Position numbers and translations under genes: made by a program
Assembly: GCA_016946835.1 (NCBI GenBank)
Contig: JACVTC010000089.1
Span: forward strand, 155,001 to 219,000
Direction of reading: 5' to 3'
Length of the DNA stretch: 64,000 bases
Source: Neocallimastix lanati (nom. inval.)
Taxonomy: Eukaryota; Neocallimastigomycota; Neocallimastigomycetes; Neocallimastigales; Neocallimastigaceae
The notes under the pieces: model-generated
What the model saw: only the letters and a program-made list of their open reading frames with translations
What the model was told of the DNA's origin: nothing
The model's database searches: none
Shown here: piece after piece, positions 38,176 to 50,381 of the stretch
Layout of the letters: every line of letters begins with the position of its first letter
Position numbering within the stretch: the first letter of the stretch is position 1

Positions 38176-38250
38176 TGTTATTAGTTTATTATTAATTAAC
38201 TACAACGATCTAGTGAGTACAACCATTTTATATATTCTAATCAATATTCT

Positions 38251-38640
38251 AACACGCAAGGTTTCTAAATCGACCACGAGATTACCTCCTGAATTTATAT
38301 GAGGAGATTTTCATCCTCTCAGGATGTTTTTCCCTATAAATGAAATTGGTATTCGCTCACCATGGTAAATATTCCTGTTGTTTGACTATATAATTGGTAG
38401 TGTAGAAAGCACTTGATTTAGCGTAGTAGTTCATCCCTTGATGATGATTAAAGAAATCACTGATAAGAAGCCCATCTTACAAAGCGCCGTACAGGGGATG
38501 TCTTTCATATATGTCTTGCTTCAAGAGAGGTCCGTATTGACACCGAAACGGTATAGCAAAGAATTCAATGAGAATCAAATACGTTTAAGGTAGAGACTGG
38601 AAGCCTTATTGACCTCCTTTCTCGTTAATCCCAGTCTTAA
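38251..38640. repeat. Dispersed GC-richer repeat, copy B (longer)
   Basis: The first 215 bp match copy A at 26131-26353. A further 175 bp (CAAAGCGCCGTACAGGGG ... GGTCCGTATTGACACCGAAACGG ... CCCAGTCTTA) is absent from copy A; short pieces of it (GTCCGTA-x-ACACCGAAA, CCCAGTCTTAA) reappear at 48630-48775 in a different order. No frame is open across it. Confidence 0.6.
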
Positions 38641-39172
38641 TATATATTTATATTATTAATTAAATGTTGATTATAAGTACATCATAATTTTAATTATTAA
38701 TTTATTCATAAATATCTATTATATTTTTAAATTTAATCATAAATACAAGAATTGTATCTATAATATTCTATTTCAATTATATTATTAAAGCCAATTTTAA
38801 TTTCCTTCTCATTCAACAATTAAACATAATACGGCATTTTATAAATGTCACAAAAAAAAAAAAAAAAAAAAAAAAAAATCGTTTAATATAAAAAAAAAAA
38901 AAAAAAAAAAGAATTGTTTAGTATAAAAAAAAAAAATTTGTTTATTTTCAAAAAACTTTTTATTTAAAAAAAATAAAATAAAATAAAATAAAATAAATAT
39001 ATATAAATAAGAATAAAAATAAAAAAAAATTCAAATTCTTAACCATCTTCCTAATTATATTTTACTATATTATATCATATTATATTATATTATATTATAC
39101 TATATTATGAGACAAAATATTATTAAACATATTAAATAATTTTAAGGTATAAGTAAGATTTTGTATTATATT

Positions 39173-39236
<64 letters not shown>

Positions 39237-39731
39237 TTATATTAATATAATTACATACTTAAAGTATTGAATAAATTGCCATTTATTATTATTATTAAGT
39301 ATTAAACTTAATTATAAAAGAATTATAAAAAAAAAATTTTTTTTTTCAATTTTTATTTCTTTATTAATATTGAAAGACAAAATAAAATTAATATTTCATT
39401 GATATTATTCTATTATTGATAATTTGTCCCATTTTAAAATATATAATATATGCATTGAAATTATTAGTTCAATCAATAATTATAAAATAATTTACAATTT
39501 TATTTATTTTTTTTTTTGGTATTTATCTCAATGTAATTTATTATTATTCTTTATTGAATCACTTCTTAATAAATAAATATATATTTATATATTTATATAT
39601 AGCTATTAAATATTAATACTTTTTTTTTTTTTTCTTTACATGTATATATATAGATCAAAAAATCTTTCTCCTTTTTTTTATAGAGTTACTATGATAACTG
39701 ATTTTTCCTATTTACAATTAATGATTGATTT

Positions 39732-39795
<64 letters not shown>

Positions 39796-39913
39796 TATTA
39801 TTAATTATATATTTACAATTATATATTATATATTTTAATTATATAATTAATTTAATTTACCTTTGAATCTTTATATAAATATATATATATTAGTAGTAGT
39901 AGTAGTAGTAGTA
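38641..39913. other. AT-rich intergenic with homopolymers
   Basis: Poly(A) tracts near 38852-38878, 38890-38910 and 39178-39204, TA repeats at 39205-39230, and (TTTA)n at about 39727-39797. It presumably includes the F-box gene's 3' UTR at the right. No gene was found. Confidence 0.6.
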
Positions 39914-40249
39914 TTAATTGCAAAATACTTTTGAAAATGGACAAAAGATAATTTGATTAGTTTTGGAGCTATAATGAATAAGTCCAGTATCTAAAAATTT
40001 ATTATACACTAATGTACCAAAATCATATTCAAATAATTTAAAATGTTTAATTGGTATTTCTTCTGTAGCACTTTTAATATCTTTAATATCTATTACAGCT
40101 AAAGTTATAAGTTCTCTAGCTAATGCGTAATATCTATATAAAACATATAATATATCAGGTGTATGCATCTTCAATTATATAATATATCATATCAATAATA
40201 ACAAGTATTAGTATAATTAATATTTATTATATGACCAAATTTAAATAAT

Positions 40250-40286
<37 letters not shown>

Positions 40287-41652
40287 ATATTTAATATATT
40301 ATTATATTTAAGAAATAAATAAATAAATGATAAAAAAAATTATTTATTCAATATGAATTTATTATTAATATATATATATATTATTTACTTACAATATTTA
40401 AAATAGTATAACGACGATTAAATGGAATTTTTATTTGATGGTCAAAATTATTTACAGAAGTAATAAGTAAGGTACGATCACACGATATAACAATAGTACC
40501 ATCTGGACATATAAATGGTACATTCAAAGCATCACGAGCATCAATACTTTCTTTCTGAAAAATTTTAGTATCCTCTATTCTTAAATTTTCATCTAAAATA
40601 TCAATTTTTGTAGTTTTACCAGAGTCACCATTACACATAATATAATAAAACTTTTCATATTTATTGGTAGTTTCATTCATTTTTTGAAATGGACAACTAT
40701 AAATATAGCCTGTACTAAATACTCCTGGAAGTTTAATATGATAAATTTTATCATAAAGTAAGCTTTCATTATGTTCATTTTTTTTTAATGCTTCGATTAA
40801 CTTTGTAAGATCCCACACCATTGTCGTATAATCTTCTTCCAATGGATTAACCCATCCTCTTCCTGCTACAAAAATTGGTGGCTTATTTGTCATTTCTGAA
40901 GTAACAACTATAATTAAATTATCTGAAATGTATCCATCAACATATCTAAGTCTTTCATTTTCAGTTTGAGCTTTAAAAGTAAGAGATAAATGTAAATCTT
41001 TGTATCTTTCATCTATAGAAAAAATATGAATTGTAAAACCAAGATTTGTATGACTATCTGCAATACATACTATCAAATTTTCAACCAATGATACTTTTCT
41101 CACCGGAGCTCTACCAACAACAAATGTAGTAATATTATTTGGATTTTTATATTCTAAATATTTAATAGTATTATCTTGCTTTTTAAGCCAAACCATACAA
41201 TCATGCTTAATACATGCTTCATGTTTAATTAGCAATGGACTAACCCTTTAATATTATATTTAATATATATATATATAAATTTATATATTTTTATTTTTTT
41301 AACATTTTCATATTTTAAATACCACTTATTAATACTTCATTTTAATTTTATTTTTATCTAATATAAAATACATATATTCTATTTTATTTTAAAATAACAA
41401 AAAATATCTTCATTCAATGAAATGAAATTATCATAAATACCCTGTAAAATTAAGATTATATTCATTTAAATTAAATAATGTGAAAGACTTTTTATTTTCA
41501 TCTTCTACATTAGTAATTAATTGATGTTTACTTTCCAATTTATATTTACAAATATTTGAATAAGTATGATTAGGTAATGAATTAACAAGCAAATTTAAAT
41601 TTTTATTACTTGAATAATTCCATTGATAATATTGTTTCCAAAAAGAATCTTT

Positions 41653-41688
<36 letters not shown>

Positions 41689-42009
41689 AATCAATATGTT
41701 TAATAAATATTTAAAAAATAGTTATATTAAAATTTATTATTAGCATTAACTCATAAAATATAAAATTTAAATAATTTTACTAGATATATATTTATTCAGA
41801 ATATAATATATATCTACTTTTTATTATATTAAAATTATCTGAATATATATATTACAGATATTAACTTTTATATAATTTATTTAATAGTAGTATAGTACTA
41901 TAAATTTAATTTTAAACAGAAATTTCTAAAAGTAAACTATAATTGTTTTAAGTTTCGTTATTAAAATAAAAAATTAAAAATAAAATAAAATACATAAAAT
42001 AGCATAAAA

Positions 42010-42057
<48 letters not shown>

Positions 42058-42231
42058 AAAAGAAAAATAAACACAAGTTTGAAATTCCAAAGAAAATAAT
42101 AATATTAAAAATTAACCTTGATTTATGAGTGAATTCCATTGTTTACAAACAATTCTTGCGTTATTTATAGTTTCTTTATCACAATTCACAAAAACTTTTA
42201 TTAAAATTTCTGAAATTAAATGTCCAGTCAT
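39914..42231 (-). CDS. F-box protein
   Basis: Four exons with consistent phase: 42231-42117, 41648-41441, 41245-40393, 40168-39914; about 476 aa. The N-terminus (residues 5-37: LISEILIKVFVNCDKETINN then ARIVCKQWNSLI) is a clear F-box, matching the L-P-x-E-I-L-x-x-I-F...L...R..V.K.W..L pattern. WKQYYQWNY follows, the usual post-box segment. F-box proteins link targets to SKP1-CUL1 ubiquitin ligases. The rest (KHDCMVWLKKQDNTIKYLEY, TTMVWDLTKLIEAL, GTIVISCDRTLLITSV) has short beta-strand-like repeats with VWD- and ISCDRTL-type motifs suggestive of a propeller substrate-binding domain, but I cannot assign WD or other repeats with confidence. The final exon encodes KHFKLFEYDFGTLVYNKFLD. Introns contain poly(A) and TA repeats. 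Confidence 0.82.
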
Positions 42232-42779
42232 TTTCCTTTTTTTACTATTTTAAATAATTATTTTAAAACATATATTATATAATTTAATAAAAAAAATATA
42301 TATATATTATATATATATGACAGAATATTTAAAAATTCTAAAAAATACTATAATATTTATTAGAAAATTAATATTTTTAGTTTAAATTTTTAATTAACAA
42401 TTAATCAATACTTTTAGTTTAAATTTTTAATTAATATTTAATCAATACTTTTATTTTATTTAATATAATTTAATATATTAAATAATGTATTACAGATTTT
42501 TTTTTTTTTTTTTTTTTAATGTATTTTTTTTTCAATGTATTACAGATAAATAAGATATATAATATATATATAATTTATATAGTTCATGATATAAATAACT
42601 TATTCTACTTTATATAATTTATTATTAAAATACGTAGTAAATATAAAATTATTAAAAAATAAGTCCTTATAAATAAAAATAAAAAATCTCAGTAAAAAAC
42701 TAAATATTTATTTTACAATTTTTTGTCAATATTAATGATATTAAATCAAAATATCATGAAATACATATTTAATTAAGCA

Positions 42780-43290
42780 AAGACCTAGATAAATTCCTCT
42801 TCTAATCGAACCAAGTTTGATCCCGTCCTATGACCATTTTCCAGGTTTTCCTCACAAGAAGTTTTTAAGGAATGAAGTGATTAAGGTAATATATTCTAAA
42901 TATCCTAGGTAATATGGACAAGATACTGTCCTGAGAGAGTTGCGCAAGTACTACCATTTAATATATTTACAAGAGAATTAACATTTGGGTACATGATTTC
43001 ATGTGTCCATGTTGATATATTTTGCTAAATTTCAATTTTTTTGACATTTATGCAATTACCAAATAAGAAAAGTAAATATATCTATGGGTTAGGTTATATT
43101 GATCTCTCTTCAAAGGGATGTTAGGAACTAGAGAAACATTCCAAGAAAAAGTGTACTAGAAAATTCTCAGCAATAATATGCAAGTCAGAGCGTCATTGTT
43201 GAATACTCAGTAATGGTGTCCAACAGGGAGATTATCTGCCTATCTGGAAATGTTGTGACTACCTCAATATTCCTATAAAGGTACTCAACC
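42780..43290 (+). pseudogene. Possible Ty3/gypsy integrase zinc-domain relic
   Basis: Less AT-rich than the flanks. Plus-strand pieces such as KFLRNEVIKVIYSKYPR, YGQDTVLRELRKYYH and, in another frame, INIWVHDFMCPC resemble the HHCC zinc domain of gypsy integrases (…GH.G...T...L...YYW...V..C..C). The key His residues are not clearly present, stops are frequent, and the stretch after 43080 is unassigned. Treat as a weak call. Confidence 0.35.
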
Positions 43291-43424
43291 GGAAATAAAT
43301 AAAAAAAAAAAAAATTAAACAAAGATATACTATTTATGGTTATATTATATATGGAATAATTAACCAATGATTATTCCTTAACCTTTATTTACAATAAAGG
43401 TTACGACTAAAAAAAATATTTCGG

Positions 43425-43790
43425 GAAGTGTATTTCGTAATTGTTCCTTTCTCAATGTGGCTTATAAATTATTTAAAATAAAGCCATCCATTTTTAAGAT
43501 ATTCTATACAATCATAAATAAATTATAAATAGTTATTATTTCAAAAGAAATAATAATATATTTATACAATTAAATATTACTAAATATCTATTTTAAAAGA
43601 AATAATAATATATTCTATTAAAAAAAATTGAAAAAAATTATTTTTTTATAAAAATTATTTTTACAATTGAATATTAATAAATTATATATAAAAAATAATA
43701 TATAAAAAATATATATAAAAAATTATTTATTTAATTATTAAAAAACAAGCCATAAACGATAATACGCCATATTACGCAATTCACTACATT
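43425..43790. mobile_element. MITE-like element, about 365 bp
   Basis: The left arm GTGTATTTCGTAATTG...CAATGTGGCTTATAA...CATTTTTAAGATATTCTATA is the inverse of the 20213-20315 block. The right end, as reverse complement, starts GTGAATTGCGTAATATGGC. Length and ends match the 56205-56570 element. No convincing target duplication was found. A further direct pair, GCATTTCGGAACGTG at 43815 and 43928, belongs to the same motif family. Confidence 0.5.
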
Positions 43791-44599
43791 TAATATTTTA
43801 TGGTAATTTAAATGTGTTGCATTTCGGAACGTGACTTATAAATAAATTTTTTTTTTTTTTTATAATTTAACACACCACATTTTTAATTTTTTTAAAATGA
43901 TTGTTAAGTAAATAAATAAAGGGGTAATGCATTTCGGAACGTGGCTTAATATAAAAAGAGGTACTTATATAAATCGTTTATGTAAATGTGACTTAAATTA
44001 TATTAAATAAATAAAAAAATATTTCAATAATTTTTATAAAGATATTTAATTTTAAAGAAATAATATAATTAATAATTAATATTTTTAGTTATAATAATAA
44101 TAGTAATTATAATAATAGATATTTTATAATATTTTTTGTTAAAATAATAATAAAATATTTAGTAATATTTAATTTTAAAATATATTTTAATTTTTTCTTT
44201 TTAATAATAATAAAATATTATTTAATAACATTTAATTTTAAAAATATATTTTATTTATAATTTTCCTCTATTTGTTTCACTTTTTTCAAAATTTATTTTT
44301 TTTTTCCTTTTTTTTGATGTTTAAAAATAAAATATATTTAATTTTTTATAATTTATTATTTATTTATCTAATTTAAATTTTTATTATTTATTGTTTATTT
44401 AGTGTTTATTTATTTAATTCTATAAAGTAACAATTGTAAATAAAATGTAAATAAAATGTTTATAAGAAAAATTCTTAAAAAAAAAAAAAATAAAAAAAAA
44501 AAAAAAATAACCCATTCATATTTTCATATTTATTTCTGGTTTTATTTATTAATTTATTTATATTTATTTAAAAAAAATTAAAAATGAAAAAAAAGGGAG

Positions 44600-45143
44600 T
44601 TAAATTAAAAATTTATTAGTCGTAGCTTTAATTTTAACCACATCACAATATTTATATGAAATGGTATCAATTCCATCATCAAATACAGCATTAAAACTAA
44701 TACCAAAATCAGATTTAGTATTTTTTTTTTTTTTTTCAATGATATTACTAGATTTATTATGAGAATAGGTAAAAGGATCATCAAAAACTATATCAGTGAA
44801 AGAAGTAATAGAACCATCAATATTGTTGGTCCATTTGATGGATTCAATACCGTTAACTTTTTGAGAAACTAATCTACCAATAGATTCATTATATGTGTAG
44901 TCAATAGAATCACCATTACCATACCTTTTAGATATTAAAATATCACCAATATAAGTATATTCAAGGAAAGTATTATATCATTAATATTGACCTTAGAAAT
45001 ATTATTTCTATTATATTCAAAGGAGTATGTTATATTATTATGAAGGAAATTATAAATCTTATCTTGTTCATATTCGAATTCATTGAATATAGTAGTATTT
45101 TCTAATTCCTTAACATCAGTTAAAATGGAAACTACATTTTCAA

Positions 45144-45174
<31 letters not shown>

Positions 45175-45195
45175 TAATTCTATTAATAATTTTAT
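44600..45195 (-). pseudogene. YD-repeat (RHS-type) protein relic
   Basis: Minus-strand frames encode VENVVSILTDVKELENTTIF, FEYNRNNISKVNI, then after a frameshift near 44975 EYTYIGDILISKRYGNGDSI-DYTYNESIGRLVSQKVNG and IDTISYKYCDVV to TAA at 44600. The alternation of Y-x-Y/YGNG...Y.YNE.GRL is the signature of YD/RHS repeats found in bacterial RHS toxins and some fungal and animal surface proteins. Only about 190 codons remain, with one frameshift and no N-terminal part, so this is a fragment. No toxin domain is present. Confidence 0.65.
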
Positions 45196-45417
45196 TCTTT
45201 AAATAAAATAAAATAAAATAAAATAAAATAAAATACTTTTTTTAACAATTACTGTTAGTATTATATATATATATATATATTATAGTTTAATTAGAAATTT
45301 TATTCTTTAAATAAAATAAAATAAAATAAAATAAAATAAAATAAAATAAAATACTTTTTTTAACAATTACTGTTAGTATTATATATATATATATATATAT
45401 TATAGTTTAATTAGAAA
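45190..45417. repeat. Tandem duplication, two copies of about 110-120 bp
   Basis: 45190-45297 and 45298-45417 are near-identical: TTTATTCTTTAAATAAAATA..., (AAAAT)n, TACTTTTTTTAACAATTACT, GTTAGTATTATATATA..., ATAGTTTAATTAGAAA. They differ only in numbers of AAAAT and TA units. Confidence 0.92.
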
Positions 45418-46159
45418 TATCAGCTTATTAATTATATAACTTTTTATTAATATTATAATATTTTTTCTATTATTATTATAAGTTCACGATTAATTATAAT
45501 TTTTTTTTTTCTTTAAACTTTTGACAATTTCTTTTCAATTTTGTTCAAAATGTGATATTAAATTTTAATTCTTAATTGCAAGTGGTAAAAATAAAGAATT
45601 TGGTTTTTAGTAGTATATCAATTATTATTATTATTCTATTATGATACACATATGATGTTATTACAGGATCATTTTGATATTATAATTTTTATATAATTTC
45701 AAAAACTTTATAAATAATGAAATGTTTAAATATAATTAATATATATATATATATAATGTAATTAAGGCCTTTTTTATGAAGGGATAAATATTACATCATC
45801 TGCTTATAAGTGAATATATCTTTATATATTTTTTTTTTTAGACAGGGAAGAGAATACACTTCCAAAAACTTTATTAAATTTTATTTTAAAAAATACATGT
45901 AGGTGAAAAGTACATTAGAAATTAAAAATAAAAAATTAAAAAATAAAAAAGCTCGAAAATATATATATAATCTGTATTAAGATTTTAAAGTAATTTTTTA
46001 TGATATATTACAAAAAATATTTTAAAAAATAATTTGGATGTTTTTATATATATATATATTATTTTATAGTAGTTAACGTTCTATTTATTATGATAATTTT
46101 TAAAAAAAATTAGTATTCTTTTCCTTTAATTTCTTTAAAGCTTATAAAAAGTATTTTAT

Positions 46160-46472
<313 letters not shown>

Positions 46473-46800
46473 TTTTTTTTAAAAAAAAAAAAAAAAAAAA
46501 ACATATACCAAAATCATGGATAACTTTTTTTATTTTTCATAAATAATTATTAGATTATTAATTATAAAAAATAAAAAAAAAAAATTTTTCATGATTTAAA
46601 ATAGATTAAGAATTTTAATGACTTAATAGACATTCAAATTCTTAATCTATTTAAAAATTCAAGAAGTAGGCCTTTATTATGTCAAAAAAAAATGAATACA
46701 TAATTTTTAATTATTTAGTTTTACAACATTATATAAAAGGCTATTGACATGACTTATACTCTATATTACATCAATAAAGTACTTTTCCATTAAAACTTAT

Positions 46801-46910
46801 ACTTAAGACCATGGGTGGGAGCCCGCCGGCGTGGCCCCCCACCCATGGTCAGGCGTGGCGCCCCCTTGCTCGCGCTTACCCAGTTTTTGAGTGATTTACT
46901 CCTACTAGTC
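46801..46910. other. GC-rich hairpin island
   Basis: A block of about 75 bp that is mostly G+C within DNA of about 15% G+C. 46808-46819 (ACCATGGGTGGG) pairs perfectly with 46838-46849 over an 18-nt loop. GGCGTGGC-x-CCCC occurs twice (46829 and 46852). It is followed by TTGCTCGCGCTTACCCAG and, about 50 bp on, CTAGT. It resembles a GC cluster or the terminal hairpin of a Helitron-type element; neither can be shown. Confidence 0.7.
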
Positions 46911-47067
46911 CATTAAAATATTAATCGAATCCACTTAATATTTTATAATTAAACCAGTATGAAGAAAGTATAAATAGAAAAAAAAAATTTGAAATAAAAA
47001 CAATATTAATTTTAAAATATTAAACAAGAAATAAATTAAAAAATTCTTGCTTTTTTTTTTTTGTTCT

Positions 47068-47102
<35 letters not shown>

Positions 47103-47239
47103 TATTGATTATGTCAATGATGACATGTAAACAATAATAATAATAATAAATAAATATAATAAATAATAATAATGATAAATAATTATAATTAATTATTTAT
47201 ATTGATTATTCTTAAATTTTATTTATTTATATTTTTTAA

Positions 47240-48190
47240 TTTTTAATTTTTAATATTAAAAAAAAAAAAAATTTATTTATTTATTTTTTGTAATTAAAAT
47301 TTTACTCTAAAATACCTTTTCAATTCTTGTAATGAATTTTAATTATTAATTAAAAATAATAATGAAAGTAATTAAATAAATAAAATTAACAGAAACAATA
47401 TTAATTAACAACAAATAATTAATGAAAATAAAATAAAATAAAATAAAAAAAAAAAAAAGAGATGGATAAATTAGTGTAACGTTTTATAATAATTTATTTT
47501 AATTTTATATGTTAGAGACTAGATAAATTACAATTCTTTTTATTTTTATTAATTAAAATAAATATAGATTTATTTTAATTACTCAATTATAATATTTTTT
47601 TTCTATTTTTATATATATAAATGAAAATATAAATGGATTTAAATTTTATGAAATTTCATATCATTCCTTTTCATAAAAAATTAATATGGAGTGACTAGAA
47701 TCAACGCAATCTATATTTACATATATACATATATTTCTATAGAATTATTAAATTTATTAAAAGTTTTAAACTTTTTTATTTTATTTTAATTATTTCTTCA
47801 TTTTATAATTATAAAAAAAATTTTTTTATCACTTGTATCTTTATTGCCAATACATAAAACGCATTTAAATAAGATGTATTATTATGATAATTTTTTTTTT
47901 ATTTTTAATTTTTTTATATAATTGAATTGTAATTAAATTTTTGTTCCTCAATATTTTTTTCACTTCTTGTAATAATTTTTAAATATTAACTAAAAGTAAT
48001 AAAAGTAAAATAAATAAGTATATGAATAAATTTATAAATAAAATTTTAAAAAAATAAATTGAAACAATATTAATTACGATCATTAAAAAATATTTTTAAA
48101 AAAAACTAATGGATAAATTAGTGTAACCTTTTTTTTATAATAATTCTAATCTTAAATACAAAAGACATAGACCAAGTAAATTTTAATAAT
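47240..48190. repeat. Diverged noncoding duplication (two copies about 645 bp apart)
   Basis: 47285-47540 and 47925-48190 share ordered blocks: TAATTAAATTTT..., TCTTGTAAT-ATTTT, and ATGGATAAATTAGTGTAAC followed by TTTTATAATAATT. The last block is at 47462 and 48109. No coding frame is shared. Confidence 0.55.
47630..47785. repeat. Conserved noncoding block, related to 49378-49502
   Basis: About 125 bp shared by the two sites, including AATATGGAGTGACTAGAATC then AACGCAATCTATATTTACA and ATATTTCTATA. Differences are scattered single bases. The function is unknown. Confidence 0.6.
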
Positions 48191-48544
48191 TTTTTATTTT
48201 TTTTTTATTTTTATTTTTATTTTTTAATTACTAAATTATTATTATTGTATTGTCATTAAATAAAATTTTAATTTATATTGTCTTAAATATATCTTTTATT
48301 AGTATTATTTAATTTTAATTATAGCAGATATATATAATAATGTAATTTCAAAATAGGATAAATAATAATGTAATATTGAAAAAAAAAATTTTTTAAAATA
48401 TATTTATATAATATATATATTATTATTATATTATTAAAAAGAAAAATAATAAGAGTTTTTTATTTTTTTATTAAAACAATATTTATTAAACAAATATATA
48501 TTTAGTATTAATATTTTTATATTAACTATATTTATTAATCAATT

Positions 48545-48780
48545 AAAGGAACTGGAGTTACAATACTTTGTCCTTCCTTGTAGAATGTATAAATATCATG
48601 AAGTATGAATTAAGCGGTAGATATGAGAGAAAATTAGAATAACTATTTATCCTTAATAACAGTTTAATAAAACTCCCAGTCTTAAGTGGCTATTAGGGAA
48701 GATGATTTTAATTTATTAATATTTGCTTTGTCTATTCTAAGAATAAAGTCCGTACCTACACCGAAATGCAAAATAATAAA
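48545..48780. other. GC-richer unassigned stretch
   Basis: Less AT-rich than its surroundings. Contains GTCCGTACCTACACCGAAAT and CCCAGTCTTAA, both recalling pieces of the 38470-38640 repeat. The best minus frame is short (FILRIDKANINKLKSSSLIA). Probably a mobile-element relic. Confidence 0.4.
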
Positions 48781-49509
48781 CACCATAAAGAAATTTGAGA
48801 TATAAATATATAAATTATTAGTATGATTAATCAAAAAAATATTAAAAAAAAAAAAAAATCTAGAAAAAAAATCAATCAATCAATAAATGTATAAATTAAA
48901 AAAAAAAAAAAAAAAAAATTAATAAAATAAATATTTAAGAAATAGAAAAGTTAATAAATAAATATATATACGATATACAATAATTAATTTAAATAAGATA
49001 ATTCTATATAAATATAGTATTTTATAATAATAAAATTTTGAATTTTTTATTATTCTCCAAATTCTAAAAGTTAATTTTTTGAAATTTATTATTTAATATA
49101 TATTATTAACTAATAATAGTTTATAAAAATAATAAAAATTTTATCAGATTGAAATATTTTCCCTATTTTAAAAGTTAAAATATATATATATAACTATTAT
49201 CAAAATATCATTATTATAATAATTTTTAATTTTTAATTTTTTTTTTTTTTTTTTTTTTATTTTCGAACGGGATCAAATATATAATGAATTTTTTTTTTTT
49301 TTTTTTTTTTAATGGAATATTATAAATATAAATGAATTAAAGTTTTTTATACATAATAAATTTTTAAAAATTTATATATAAGATTTTATGACATTTCATT
49401 TTATGAATTTTTAATATAGAGTGATTAGAATCAATGCAATCCATATTTATACATATTTCTATACCATAAAAAATATATTTAAAAAAAAAAAACTTTTTTT
49501 TTTCCCTTT

Positions 49510-50348
49510 TTTATAAAGTAATTACAAAATATTTATCATCCTTAATCGTTTCTTTGAACAATTCATAAAACTAAAAGTATGGTATATATAATTATTATTA
49601 TATAATAATATATAATAATTTTTAAAGATTAATTACATAGTCAAATAAAGTACACATATGCACAATACTAATTTATTAAATGAAGAAGAAAAAATACAAA
49701 AGCTTAAAAATTTTAAATAGTTTATATTTAAATTTAAAAATTTAACATATTAAAGAATTAAAATATATATATATATAAATTTAATTATTTTTAAAATAAA
49801 GATTAAAAATAAAAAAAAAAAAAAAAGTCCTCTCTATAATTTTTAAATATTAATTGTCTTAAAGATTTATTTCAAATATATATAAAGTTTAAAATGAAGT
49901 ATATGTATATATATTGTATATATATATAAAAAAATAAAATAATTAAAAAAATTTAATCTTCTATAGTTCAATATATTATTAACGAATTAAAATTTTTATA
50001 ATGCTTTATATATATATTTAATAAAATTTTCAAAAAAAAAAATATTTAATTCATTGTCTATAAAAATTTAAATTGTTATAATATCATTATTACTACTAAT
50101 ATTATTATTTTAACTTCATATAGAAAGTAGATAAAAAATATATTTTTTTATATTGAAAAAAGTTTTTATAGCAGGAAAAGTATTCCTAAGTATAATTATT
50201 AATTTTATAATTCTTATATACATTTTCAAAATAATTTTATTTATTATCTTTAAAAAATGTTTTACTTTAGTTTATTTTTTATTTTATATTATTTTATATT
50301 ATTTTATTTTATTTTATATTACTTTATTTTATTTTATTGTATTATTTT

Positions 50349-50381
<33 letters not shown>

